Assembly: GCA_946623915.1 (NCBI GenBank)
Contig: CAMORQ010000011.1
Coordinates: forward strand, 1-15,870
DNA: 15,870 nt
From: an uncultured Coriobacteriaceae bacterium
GTDB taxonomy: Bacteria; Actinomycetota; Coriobacteriia; Coriobacteriales; Eggerthellaceae
Direction of reading: 5' to 3'
Below are positions 1-7,168 of the stretch, one piece after another; positions within the stretch are counted from its first letter, which is position 1, and every line of letters begins with the position of its first letter. A model generated the notes under the pieces. It ran no database searches. It was not told the origin of the DNA and worked only from the letters and a program-made list of their open reading frames with translations. The position numbers and the translations under genes are program-made.

Positions 1-1365
1 GTCGTCGACGTAGGAGAACACGGGGCGGAAATCAGTTCCTCCGCCACCGTGCACTCGTATCGACTGTTCCCACTTCTCTAGATCGGCGCCGGTTGCGATA
101 AGCGTGTCCGACCGGACGCCGTTGTCGCATTGGAGCACGTGGACCCGCACGCGGTCGAAGAAGCCTTCGGTCTGTTTGAGCAGGGCGAAGGTCGTGCGCA
201 CGAACGCGCGGATGGCGTCGCCCTGCACGCTTTCGGACGTGTCTATGGCCACCACGAATTCGCGAATGCGCTTGTCTTCCCGGTGCTCCAAGGGCTCCAC
301 CAGGGGCATGTCGCCGAACAGCTGCAGTCCGTACGTGTAGAAGCAGTAGTCGAAATCCGCATCGCTTATGCGCATGGTTTCGCCTGTTGTGGCGAAGCGC
401 CGCAAAAACGCCCGGTAATCGACCGGTTTGCGGCTGGCCGTTTCCAGGTCTTGCACGAGGTTTGCCAGGTTCGTTCCCATGCCACCTGAAGCCCGGAGGC
501 CGGCAGCCAAGTCGCAGGCTGCATCGCGCCATGACGTTTGTTCTGCTGCCGTGTCGCGCATGCCGCTTTTTGCTGGTGATGCCTGCAGCCCTCCCTTGCC
601 GTTCGCCTGCGTGTCGTTGGGTCCTGGCGTTTGGCCGGGTTGTCCTCCGTTGCCGCGCCTGTCGGATGCGTTGCCGTCGGATGCGTTGTTGCCGCTTTGC
701 TGTGGGTCCAGATCGCCTAGGTCTTTGGCGCAAGATTGCCTGTCGATGCTGTCCGATTCTCCATGGATTTTGCCGATGCCGCCGCTTCCCTGCGTCCCGT
801 CGGCGGCTCCCTGCCCACCCGATTCTCCCTGTGAATCGGCGGGGGTGTACCATGAATCGTGCGCGTCCGATTTCACGATATCGTGCCACGTGGACACGTG
901 TTCGGCCCAGCGGCCCTGTTTCAGTGCGCGGTAGATGGCTTCGGCGTTGGCGCGCGATCCCAGGTCGCGCTCTATACGTGCGATCGCGCTCATCGACGCC
1001 GCTCCCGCTTCGTCGTTTCGGGGGCCGAGTAGGTCGGACACGGTGCGCTCGGCGACGATGTCACATGCAAGGTCCCATAGGCGGTGCTCGATTGAACTGC
1101 CGACGTAGGGGTGCAAGAACAGGCAGTGTGCGATGGAATGCAGAAACGCGCGTGTCGGGACGTCGTGCGTTAGCTTGAATTGGCCGAGAATTCGGTTCGG
1201 ATCGAAGAACAATGCGGATCCGTTAGTGGAAAACGCCCTGGTAAGCCGCCGTGGAACCAGTTGCAGCCTGCCAATTGCCGTGCCAAGGTAGTGGTTGCTC
1301 GCAAGAAGGTCTGTCTTGGCCAGACTGACCACTTGCTCGGCAAGCTGTTGTTTTCGATCGTCCAC
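1..1365 (-). CDS. Metallopeptidase-like / VWA-domain protein (COG3864-type), 3'-truncated by window edge
   Basis: The frame runs from a GTG start (first base 1365) to base 1 without a stop, giving 455 residues; the C-terminus is outside the window. An AAAGG site lies 7 nt before the GTG, and the ATG just upstream is followed at once by a stop, so GTG is the likely start. The N-terminal ~165 residues resemble the putative metallopeptidase domain of COG3864 proteins, but the HExxH helix reads HSIAH (76-80, with His85 after it), so the catalytic Glu is Ser. A low-complexity Gly/Ser/Asn/Asp/Gln linker covers about 170-280. The C-terminal part is a VWA-like domain with the MIDAS motif DTSES (375-379) and a later GGGGTDF whose Thr is 444. 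Such proteins usually work with AAA+ ATPases, and one is encoded divergently next door. The family call is from memory of motifs; the substrate is unknown. Confidence 0.8.
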   Translation of the reverse strand, partial: MDDRKQQLAEQVVSLAKTDLLASNHYLGTAIGRLQLVPRRLTRAFSTNGSALFFDPNRILGQFKLTHDVPTRAFLHSIAHCLFLHPYVGSSIEHRLWDLACDIVAERTVSDLLGPRNDEAGAASMSAIARIERDLGSRANAEAIYRALKQGRWAEHVSTWHDIVKSDAHDSWYTPADSQGESGGQGAADGTQGSGGIGKIHGESDSIDRQSCAKDLGDLDPQQSGNNASDGNASDRRGNGGQPGQTPGPNDTQANGKGGLQASPAKSGMRDTAAEQTSWRDAACDLAAGLRASGGMGTNLANLVQDLETASRKPVDYRAFLRRFATTGETMRISDADFDYCFYTYGLQLFGDMPLVEPLEHREDKRIREFVVAIDTSESVQGDAIRAFVRTTFALLKQTEGFFDRVRVHVLQCDNGVRSDTLIATGADLEKWEQSIRVHGGGGTDFRPVFSYVDD

Positions 1366-1432
1366 GCTGCAGCCTTTACATGAGAGTGCGTACAATTCTG
1401 ACTTTCTAAGGTATGCTTTGCAACACATTGCT

Positions 1433-1438
1433 TTGACA
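1433..1438 (+). promoter_or_regulatory. Consensus -35-like TTGACA in the divergent intergenic region
   Basis: The 153-bp region between the divergent GTG (1365) and ATG (1519) starts contains a perfect TTGACA. No good -10 lies 16-18 bp downstream (the sequence there is TTTTCGTC). On the opposite strand the overlapping TTGTCA also lacks a clear -10. It may be one half of an overlapping divergent promoter pair, but the call is weak. Confidence 0.25.
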
Positions 1439-1518
1439 ATTATTTGCAGCGTGTTTTCGTCTCGTTCCAAATTGCATGCTGCGGACAACCATTGCTTTCG
1501 CGATTAGGAAGGATGTTC

Positions 1519-2583
1519 ATGGACACTGCGGAATACCGGGCGTACCCTTTCACGGCCATCGTCGGGCAGGAGCAGATGAAGCTGGCGCTCACCCTGGTGG
1601 CGGTGCAGCCGCTTATCGGGGGCGTGCTCATCCAGGGAGAGCGCGGCACGGCCAAGACCACGGCGGTCCGCTCTCTGCCCGGCGTGCTGGCCCATAGCGC
1701 ATCCACCTGCGGACGGGCAGACCGTGCTGCGCGGGTGATAGAGCTTCCCCTGAACGCCACCGAAGACCGTCTGGTGGGCACGATCAACGTGGGTGCGCTC
1801 ATGAAAAGCGGCGAGCGCGAATTCGTGCCCGGGGTGCTGGCGGAAGCGGACGGTAACATTCTCTACGTGGACGAGATCAACTTGCTCGAAGACCACCTGG
1901 TCGACTTGCTGTTAGACGCGGCGGCAACCGGTGTGTGCCATATAGAGCGCGAGGGAGTGTCGAAGTCCTATTCGGCGCGTTTTGTTCTGGTGGGCACCAT
2001 GAACCCCGAAGAGGGCACGCTTCGCCCGCAGTTGCTCGACCGGTTCGGCCTGTCGGTGAAGGTGGGCGGGTCCCTGCGTGCCGAAGAGCGTCTGGAGTTG
2101 GTGCGCCGGCATATGGCGTTCGAAGAAGACCCCGCATCTTTCTGCGACAGGTTCGCAGCAGATGAAGAGGCCTACGCGAAGCGCGTTGCGCGTGCGATCG
2201 AACTTTACCCGCAGGTTGAATTCCCTGACGGTATCGCTATGTTTTCAGCTGGGCTGTGCAGTGAGATTTCCGTTGACGGCTACCGTGCGGACCTCGTGAT
2301 GATGCGAACGGCCCGGGCGGTGGCGGCATGGGAAGGCAGGACCGTCGTTTCCGAAGACGACGTGCTGCAAGCTGCCCGCCTGGTGCTGCCGCACCGCATG
2401 AAGCGCCTTCCGTTCGAAGACACCGGTCTCGACGATAAGACGCTTCAAAAGGCCATGGATGCGCTTCAGGAACGCGGTGTGGAGCCCCCAGCGGACGAGT
2501 CCGAACCTGCAGGAGAGGCGGCTCCGCAAACCGCATCGTCTGCGCCCGCGCCCGATCCGGAAGAGCCGAAAAAACAATCTTAG
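1519..2583 (+). CDS. ChlI/BchI-like AAA+ ATPase (magnesium-chelatase type, I-like half)
   Basis: This is a 354-aa ATPase of the Mg-chelatase I subunit / MoxR-like AAA+ class. It probably powers remodelling or metal insertion together with a VWA partner. Visible motifs are Walker A GERGTAKT (40-47), Walker B ILYVDEIN (114-121), sensor-I GTMNP (159-163) followed by EEGTLRPQLLDRFGL, and the C-terminal lid helices. The last ~30 residues are an acidic/Pro/Ala-rich tail, the kind of linker seen between the I-like and D-like halves of fused chelatase proteins. ATG 1519 is chosen because an AGGAAGG site ends 6 nt before it; ATG 1513 touches that site, and a TTG at 1444 has none. The gene ends at a TAG just after an A6 run, where a -1 shift would join it to the next VWA frame. 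No CobN/BchH-type large subunit is in the window, so the metal or client is unknown. Confidence 0.85.
   Translation: MDTAEYRAYPFTAIVGQEQMKLALTLVAVQPLIGGVLIQGERGTAKTTAVRSLPGVLAHSASTCGRADRAARVIELPLNATEDRLVGTINVGALMKSGEREFVPGVLAEADGNILYVDEINLLEDHLVDLLLDAAATGVCHIEREGVSKSYSARFVLVGTMNPEEGTLRPQLLDRFGLSVKVGGSLRAEERLELVRRHMAFEEDPASFCDRFAADEEAYAKRVARAIELYPQVEFPDGIAMFSAGLCSEISVDGYRADLVMMRTARAVAAWEGRTVVSEDDVLQAARLVLPHRMKRLPFEDTGLDDKTLQKAMDALQERGVEPPADESEPAGEAAPQTASSAPAPDPEEPKKQS
2569..2574 (+). other. A6 run at the ChlI-like / ChlD-like frame junction (candidate frameshift or slippage site)
   Basis: The ATPase frame reads two AAA codons here, then CAA TCT and TAG (2581-2583). The -1 frame is already open at this point and continues without a stop through 2604 to the end of the VWA gene at 3392. 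A -1 slip, or one extra A, gives a continuous 624-aa product joining the acidic/Pro linker to TILGAAYGRTLPL and then the VWA region. The run is followed by C, giving the string AAAAAAC, but it is not in the classic X-XXY-YYZ phase. Transcriptional slippage, a real deletion or a base-call error are therefore as likely as programmed ribosomal frameshifting. Confidence 0.55.
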
Positions 2584-2603
2584 GGGCAGCGTACGGGCGG
2601 ACG

Positions 2604-3392
2604 TTGCCCCTGACCGACGTGGAGACTGCGAGCTTCACGGCCAAGCCCATCGAATCGGCCCATAGCCGTGTGGAGCGGGCCATTCGCGCCCGCCACGGCA
2701 TGAAAAGCAAGAAAGCCGAGGCAGGGCACGCGATTGGTTACACCGAAAACCCCGCGTCGGGCGAAGTGCACGTGGTCGGCAGTGTGGTCAGCCAGCTGTC
2801 GGCTGGACTGGGGCTCGAAGGCGGTGTGCGGGACGAGTTCGTGCGTTATCGGAAAATAGCGGGGCGGGGCAGGCGCAACATCCTGTTTTTGGTGGACACG
2901 AGCGGGTCCATGGTTTCTGCCGGCCGCCTTTCGCTGGTGAAGGGCTGCGTAGTCTCACTATTGGAAGATGCCTACGTCAACCGCACCCGGGTGGCCATAA
3001 TCGGGTTCGGAGGGGTGAAGGCGCGCATGATTCTGCCGTTCACCACATCGGCGGAGATGGCGGCAGCGCGCATCGACGCCGCCAAGGGGGGCGGGGCAAC
3101 TCCGCTTCTCGATGCGCTCGCGCTCGCGATGCCCCTTCTTGAAGGGGTTTCCGACGAACCGGCGGAAGTCGTGCTTATGTCCGACGGCGGGTTCAACCGT
3201 CCGCGCGGCGTGTCGGCGGAAAAGATCCTGAAAGGGTTCGCGGAGTTCTGCAAGAAGCGCTCCATCCCCATCTACTTCATCGACTCGGGGGCGGGCAGGC
3301 GCACGGCCCAGCGGCGCGCCCAGCACCTTGCGGCCATGCTGCACGCCGACTATCGCCCGTTGTCGGACCTGCGCGCCGACACGTTCGCGTGA
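2604..3392 (+). CDS. ChlD-like VWA-domain protein (D-like half of a chelatase-type protein)
   Basis: This is a VWA protein of up to 262 aa resembling the C-terminal half of Mg/Co-chelatase D subunits. The MIDAS motif DTSGSM starts at residue 98, followed by the GGGATPL loop and DGGFNRPRG. In chelatases this domain binds Mg2+ and couples the AAA ring to the metal-inserting subunit. Upstream, residues 17-45 are Arg/Lys-rich, as is common before the VWA in this family. The start is uncertain: TTG 2604, GTG 2619 and ATG 2700 are all in frame and none has a convincing Shine-Dalgarno site. With the open frame running back into the ATPase gene, this suggests it is normally made as the C-terminal part of a fusion, or by translational coupling 20 nt after the upstream stop. 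No independent promoter is visible. Confidence 0.8.
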   Translation: MPLTDVETASFTAKPIESAHSRVERAIRARHGMKSKKAEAGHAIGYTENPASGEVHVVGSVVSQLSAGLGLEGGVRDEFVRYRKIAGRGRRNILFLVDTSGSMVSAGRLSLVKGCVVSLLEDAYVNRTRVAIIGFGGVKARMILPFTTSAEMAAARIDAAKGGGATPLLDALALAMPLLEGVSDEPAEVVLMSDGGFNRPRGVSAEKILKGFAEFCKKRSIPIYFIDSGAGRRTAQRRAQHLAAMLHADYRPLSDLRADTFA

Positions 3393-3485
3393 GCGTCCCC
3401 TGCTGCCGACGTGCCGCCTCCGAGTTGCTAATGTGCCACATAGAAATTGGCGCGAATGAATTCAATAGATATCGATGACAAAGGG

Positions 3486-3514
3486 TTTACTTTTATAATT
3501 ATCATGATTAGTAT
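3486..3514 (+). promoter_or_regulatory. Candidate promoter for the NhaC-type antiporter gene
   Basis: The 170-bp gap before the antiporter gene turns strongly A+T-rich at 3460-3515. TTTACT (3486-3491) and TAGTAT (3509-3514) are separated by 17 bp, each matching 4 of 6 consensus positions. A TATAAT at 3494-3499 is an alternative -10 without a well-placed -35. An ATCATGAT palindrome (3501-3508) lies inside the spacer and could be an operator half. Confidence 0.4.
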
Positions 3515-3562
3515 ATCGGCTCGGAGTGCTTGTCGGAAGAAGTGAAAGAGAAAGGAATCGCT

Positions 3563-4930
3563 ATGCCAGAAGAGCAAACCACAGCGGTGAAGAGTAACGG
3601 GTTGGCACTTATCCCGTTCCTTGTGTTCATCGTAATCTACTTGGGAGCAGGCATTATCCTGCAGGCCCAAGGGGTCGAAATGGCGTTCTACCAATTCCCG
3701 TCGGTAGTAGCCATCTTGATCGCGGCGATCATTGCGTTCGCCGAATTCCATAAGTCGGGAATCATGGACAACTTCTCGACGTTCGCAAAAGGTGCCGGCA
3801 ACGAAGACGTTATGTGTATGCTCATGATTTTCCTCCTTGCCGGTGCGTTTTCCACGGTCGCAGGAGCAATGGGCGGCATTGAATCTACCGTGAACCTGGG
3901 CGTTACGTTCATACCGGCGCAGTTCATCACGGCGGGCGTGTTCGTGATCGCGGCTTTCCTCAGTTTGGCAACGGGTACGTCTATGGGTACGGTAGGCGCA
4001 CTTGTCCCCATCGCGCTGGGCCTGGCCGATAAGGCCGGTCTCAATTTGCCGCTCGTTTTGGCAGCCTGCCTGACCGGCGCTATGTTTGGTGACAACCTGT
4101 CCATGATCTCCGACACGACGATCGCGTCCACCAGGACCCAGGCAGTCGAATTGAAAGACAAGTTCCGCACCAATTTCTGGATCGCGCTGCCGGCGGCTAT
4201 TGTCACGATCATCTTGCTTATCATTTTCGGCGCGCCTACTTCAACTACCGTTGTCGAAGCGGGTGCGTTCAACATTGTGAAAGTGCTGCCCTACATCTTC
4301 GTGCTCGTGCTTGCTCTGGTGGGCCTGAACGTATTCCTCGTGCTCATAATCGGCATCGTGTCCGCAGGAATCATCGGCATGGCGTTCGGCGACTTGACGG
4401 CGCTCGATTTCGCCACCAACATCTGGACCGGGTTCCAGGGCATGATCGAGGTGTTCTTGCTATCGATGTTCTGTGGCGGCATTGCGGAGCTCACGAAGCG
4501 CTACGGCGGCATTCAGTGGCTGGTCGACCAGATCAACAAGATCTGCAAGGGCGAAAAGTCTGCGCAGGTGGGCATTGCCACGATGACCGGCCTGACCGAT
4601 GCCGCCACCGCGAACAACACGGTTGCCATCATCGTGACCGGCTCCATTGCCCGCGATATCGGCAACCGGTACAAGATCGACCCGCGCCGTGTGGCGTCGC
4701 TTATGGACATCGCATCATGCGTTATGCAGGGCTTCATTCCCTACGGCGCGCAGATGCTGCTGCTTATGAGCTTAGCTGAAGGACGTGTAGACCCGCTGTC
4801 TATCATGGCGAACAACTGGTACCTTATTCTGCTCACCGTCGCCGCTATTCTCTCCATTATGGTTCCGGCGTATTCGAAGCTGGTGTGTAAAGGCGAATGG
4901 GACTGGGAAGCCCATAAGGTTGCCGCATAG
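3563..4930 (+). CDS. NhaC-family Na+/H+ antiporter-type membrane transporter
   Basis: This is a 455-aa polytopic inner-membrane protein with about 11-12 hydrophobic segments. The NhaC-type signature is clear: ATGTSMGTVGALVPIALGLA, then FGDNLSMISDTTIASTRTQ with D177-N178-L179-S180, and later GLTDAATANNTVAIIVTGSIA. NhaC proteins exchange Na+ for H+, but several relatives move organic anions or amino acids, so ion specificity is not settled. ATG 3563 is preferred because AAAGGAA ends 5 nt before it; a TTG at 3530 in the same frame has only a poorly spaced GGAG. An 11-bp-stem hairpin follows 42 nt after the stop, before a methyltransferase gene. The transporter may serve that pathway, or only share its neighbourhood. 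Confidence 0.85.
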   Translation: MPEEQTTAVKSNGLALIPFLVFIVIYLGAGIILQAQGVEMAFYQFPSVVAILIAAIIAFAEFHKSGIMDNFSTFAKGAGNEDVMCMLMIFLLAGAFSTVAGAMGGIESTVNLGVTFIPAQFITAGVFVIAAFLSLATGTSMGTVGALVPIALGLADKAGLNLPLVLAACLTGAMFGDNLSMISDTTIASTRTQAVELKDKFRTNFWIALPAAIVTIILLIIFGAPTSTTVVEAGAFNIVKVLPYIFVLVLALVGLNVFLVLIIGIVSAGIIGMAFGDLTALDFATNIWTGFQGMIEVFLLSMFCGGIAELTKRYGGIQWLVDQINKICKGEKSAQVGIATMTGLTDAATANNTVAIIVTGSIARDIGNRYKIDPRRVASLMDIASCVMQGFIPYGAQMLLLMSLAEGRVDPLSIMANNWYLILLTVAAILSIMVPAYSKLVCKGEWDWEAHKVAA

Positions 4931-4954
4931 CAACGCACGCTCATAAAGACTTGG

Positions 4955-4966
4955 GTTTGTACAAAC
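4955..4966. promoter_or_regulatory. Perfect 12-bp palindrome GTTTGTACAAAC, operator candidate
   Basis: GTTTGTACAAAC is its own reverse complement. It lies 24 nt after the antiporter stop and 62 nt before the methyltransferase start, directly upstream of the larger hairpin. Its size and A/T-rich symmetry suit a dimeric regulator. No regulator gene is adjacent, so this is only a positional suggestion. Confidence 0.35.
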
Positions 4967-4972
4967 TCGGAG

Positions 4973-5006
4973 CCGTTCGCGCAGGGCGATTGCTTTGCGC
5001 GAACGG
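4973..5006 (+). terminator. Strong hairpin (11-bp perfect stem), probable terminator or attenuator
   Basis: The arms CCGTTCGCGCA (4973-4983) and TGCGCGAACGG (4996-5006) are perfect complements around a 12-nt loop, followed by TTTATG. The U-tract is short, so it may be a weak intrinsic terminator for the antiporter gene. It ends only 8 nt before the GGAG that serves the next start codon, so folding could also influence expression of the methyltransferase gene. Confidence 0.6.
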
Positions 5007-5027
5007 TTTATGTTGGAGATGGAGACG

Positions 5028-6131
5028 ATGAAAGACTTAGTGGATCAATATTTGAACGGCTTGGTGGTACCCGCAGACGAGCTGAGCGCGCTCGAACGCG
5101 ACCAGCTCTACGGCAAAGGTGAACCGGTCGACCGCATTCCTTGCGTGCTCGACACGGGCGAGACCATGGCTCCTATGATCGGTCTGTCGATTGCGGAGTA
5201 CTACCATTCTTCGGAAAAAATGCTCGAGTTGGAGCTTTATCTCCACGACAACTTTCATTCCGATGGAGCGGGTCTGTCCACTACGCTTCGCGGCATGGCG
5301 GAAGCCATGGGCACGGAAATCGCTTATTCGGATAGCAATATCGCCCAGGTAAAGCGCAACGCCATAGAATCCTTGAACGACGTGGATAAGCTCCGATTGG
5401 TCGACGTGGATAAAGATGGAAGGCTCCCCATTATCCTCAAGGGGCTTGAAATGGTGAAAGCGGCCCTGGGCGAGACGGTTCCCATCGGCGGCACTGTTAC
5501 AGGGCCATTCACCATCGCGGCGATGCTCGTGGGCACGTCCAAACTGCTCAAGGGCACGGTTAAGCAGCCTGAAAAAGTCCATCAGCTCATGGACTTGGTG
5601 ACAGAGAATAACAATCGCTACATTGCTCGCCTGATCGACATGGGCGTAGGCATAGGATTTGCGGATCCAGTCAGCTCTTCGTCTATTTTGCACGAAGAGC
5701 AGTATCGGGAATTTTCGTTGCCATACTTCAAGCGCAACGTCGATTTCATCAAGAGCAAAGGTGCAGGTTGCGGGCTGCACATCTGCGGGAAAAGCCGCAT
5801 TCTCTGGGAAGACCTGAACACCACCGGCATAGGAACGTTCGGTCTAGACAACGTCGAAGATCTGGAAGAGGCCAAAGAGGTGCTCGGGCCGCACATGTGC
5901 ATCCAGGGCAATGTGCCGCCAGTTGACGTAATGCGTCTGGGCACGCCGCAGGACGTGTTGCGTTCTGCCCGTGAATGCATCCGCAAAGCATACGATTCGC
6001 CGAATCGCTTTGTGCTTACCTCGGGGTGCCAGATGCCTGTAGGCACGCCGCCGGAGAATATGACGGCCCTGATGGATGCAGCTCGCATTTTCGGCCGCTG
6101 GCCGATCGACCCGGTGCTTTTAGAGGATTAG
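5028..6131 (+). CDS. UroD-fold corrinoid/cobamide methyltransferase (MtaA/MtbA-like MT2)
   Basis: This 367-aa protein belongs to the uroporphyrinogen decarboxylase superfamily. Rather than UroD residues it carries the zinc site of cobamide:thiol methyltransferases: LHICGKS with His251 and Cys253, and a distal TSGCQMPVGTPPENM with Cys334. In methanogens such MT2 proteins move a methyl group from a methylated corrinoid protein to coenzyme M. In acetogens and Eggerthellaceae relatives serve other one-carbon acceptors. ATG 5028 is chosen because GGAG at 5015-5018 lies 9 nt upstream; ATGs at 5010 and 5019 are possible in-frame alternatives. No corrinoid protein or MttB/MtgB-type methyltransferase is nearby, so its partner is encoded elsewhere or outside the window. 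The small gene at 6268 follows after 136 nt. Family confidence is high; substrate is unknown. Confidence 0.82.
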   Translation: MKDLVDQYLNGLVVPADELSALERDQLYGKGEPVDRIPCVLDTGETMAPMIGLSIAEYYHSSEKMLELELYLHDNFHSDGAGLSTTLRGMAEAMGTEIAYSDSNIAQVKRNAIESLNDVDKLRLVDVDKDGRLPIILKGLEMVKAALGETVPIGGTVTGPFTIAAMLVGTSKLLKGTVKQPEKVHQLMDLVTENNNRYIARLIDMGVGIGFADPVSSSSILHEEQYREFSLPYFKRNVDFIKSKGAGCGLHICGKSRILWEDLNTTGIGTFGLDNVEDLEEAKEVLGPHMCIQGNVPPVDVMRLGTPQDVLRSARECIRKAYDSPNRFVLTSGCQMPVGTPPENMTALMDAARIFGRWPIDPVLLED

Positions 6132-6228
6132 GGGGCGCTTCGGGTGGCAACTTGGCGACACTGTCTTCCATCTTGGGCCGAATTCAGTCCGTTGCCGTTC
6201 GTTTCGCTGTTGATGCACGCAGATTCGC

Positions 6229-6234
6229 TACAAT
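6229..6234 (+). promoter_or_regulatory. Possible -10 box (TACAAT) before the small four-cysteine gene
   Basis: TACAAT lies 34 nt before the ATG at 6268 and is embedded in a small inverted repeat, CGCTA-CAA-TAGCG. No convincing -35 is found 16-18 bp upstream. The gap also begins just after the methyltransferase stop without a terminator, so read-through is equally possible. Confidence 0.25.
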
Positions 6235-6267
6235 AGCGCGCAGAGAAGCAGGAGAAGGAGGTTTGCA

Positions 6268-6588
6268 ATGACTCACGTTATCGTTGAGCCTGGCGTATGT
6301 GGGTTGACCGCTGACATCAAGGTGGAGATGGTCGATTCTAAGAACGCGAAGATTGACATCCAGACCGACTGCAAGATGATCGCTGATTTGGTCGCAGGCC
6401 TAGGCGAAGAAGTGAACGCGTTCGACCTGCTGGGCATGTCGGGTGGCGCTCCGCTGATGGAATCGGGCCGTACCGGTACGCGCATCCACGCGGCCTGCCC
6501 AACCATTGCCGGCATCGCCAAGGCGGTTGAAGCCGCCTGCCAGATGGCTCTGCCGCGCGATGCTTCGATCAGGTTCGTCGAAGACTAA
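6268..6588 (+). CDS. Small conserved-looking protein with four cysteines, unknown function
   Basis: This 106-aa soluble protein has an excellent AGGAGG Shine-Dalgarno site (6256-6261) before its ATG. It has no signal peptide or membrane segment. Cysteines are at 11 (PGVCGLTADI), 35 (TDCKMIADL), 77 (AACPTIAGI) and 91 (AACQMAL). There is a Gly-rich GMSGGAPLMESG turn in the middle. The spacing of C11, C35 and C77 near Gly or Pro suggests metal, cofactor or thiol chemistry, but no named motif is present. From memory it resembles a DUF6951-like small protein, which I could not verify. Following an MT2-type methyltransferase, it may be an accessory of corrinoid methyl transfer; that is inference from position only. 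Confidence 0.75.
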   Translation: MTHVIVEPGVCGLTADIKVEMVDSKNAKIDIQTDCKMIADLVAGLGEEVNAFDLLGMSGGAPLMESGRTGTRIHAACPTIAGIAKAVEAACQMALPRDASIRFVED

Positions 6589-6704
6589 ATCGCAACTGAA
6601 ACAAATATGCGTCCCCGGCATTTTGGGGGGCGCTGCCGATGGTTCCGCATGAGACCCCGTCGGGGTTCCACTAAGGCTTTGCGTGGGATCCCGCACGAGT
6701 GCTC

Positions 6705-6850
6705 GCCGAGGCCCCACCGTGGTCCTGCGCGAGGCTCGCCTCTCGTACGCCACGATCCTCGACGCGTTTTTGCCGAGGTCCCACCGTGGTCACGCGCGAG
6801 GATTCGCTTCTCGTGCTCCACAGTTCTTGACGCGTCTCCGCCGAGGCCTC
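6705..6850. repeat. Degenerate tandem repeat, 67/68-bp units
   Basis: Unit A (6705-6771) and unit B (6772-6839) both open with GCCGAGG(C/T)CCCACCGTGGTC, continue through GCGCGAGG and TTCTCGT/CTCTCGT, and end with GACGCGT. A third unit starts at 6840 (GCCGAGGCCTCG) and breaks off by about 6850. A more diverged unit may precede at about 6637-6704. The repeat is not coding in any convincing frame. Confidence 0.65.
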
Positions 6851-6862
6851 GCCCTGCTGTTT

Positions 6863-6970
6863 TGGCAATTCAAGCCGGTTGTGAGGGATTATTCGCCCTC
6901 ACAACCCTCACAACCGGTTTGAATTGCCAGAATCGCCCCGAAACACCCTCACAACGGGCTTGAATTGCCA
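6863..6970. repeat. Three copies of a 25-bp repeat, one inverted, forming alternative hairpins
   Basis: Copy 1 (6863-6887) begins TGGCAATTCAAG and ends GTTGTGAGGG. Copy 2 (6905-6929) and copy 3 (6946-6970) are reverse complements of it, beginning CCCTCACAAC and ending TTGAATTGCCA. Copy 1 mismatches each of the other two at a single, different base. A partial copy CCCTCACAA lies at 6896-6904. Copy 1 can form a 25-bp stem with either copy, but not both at once. It may be an intergenic palindromic repeat family or a large terminator-like structure. Confidence 0.75.
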
Positions 6971-7168
6971 AAAGCCCCTTGATTTCGAAAAGTAGCCGAG
7001 CGCATGCGCGCGAGCTTGCAGCCGAGCGCGTGATCGGGGACGAAGGCATTTCGCGTCTGCGCCCGCGTATGGCCTGGACTTCGACTCACGAAGCACGAGT
7101 GCGTTCCACGGCGACCCCGCACCCACGCATGCCTGGAACCCGAGATCGCGCCTGCCTCCCGATGGGCA

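Noticed and set aside
32..889. 285-codon minus-strand open frame
   Set aside because: It overlaps the VWA/metallopeptidase gene in another frame, and its product is an Arg/Pro/Gly-rich translation without a domain.
2569..2575. Classic -1 ribosomal slippery heptamer A-AAA-AAC
   Set aside because: The heptamer string is present but out of phase with the ATPase reading frame, so the canonical tandem-slip mechanism does not apply directly; the A6 run itself remains of interest.
6863..6970. Possible CRISPR array
   Set aside because: There are only three repeat copies, in mixed orientation, with spacings of 17 and 16 bp; there are no uniform spacers and no cas genes.
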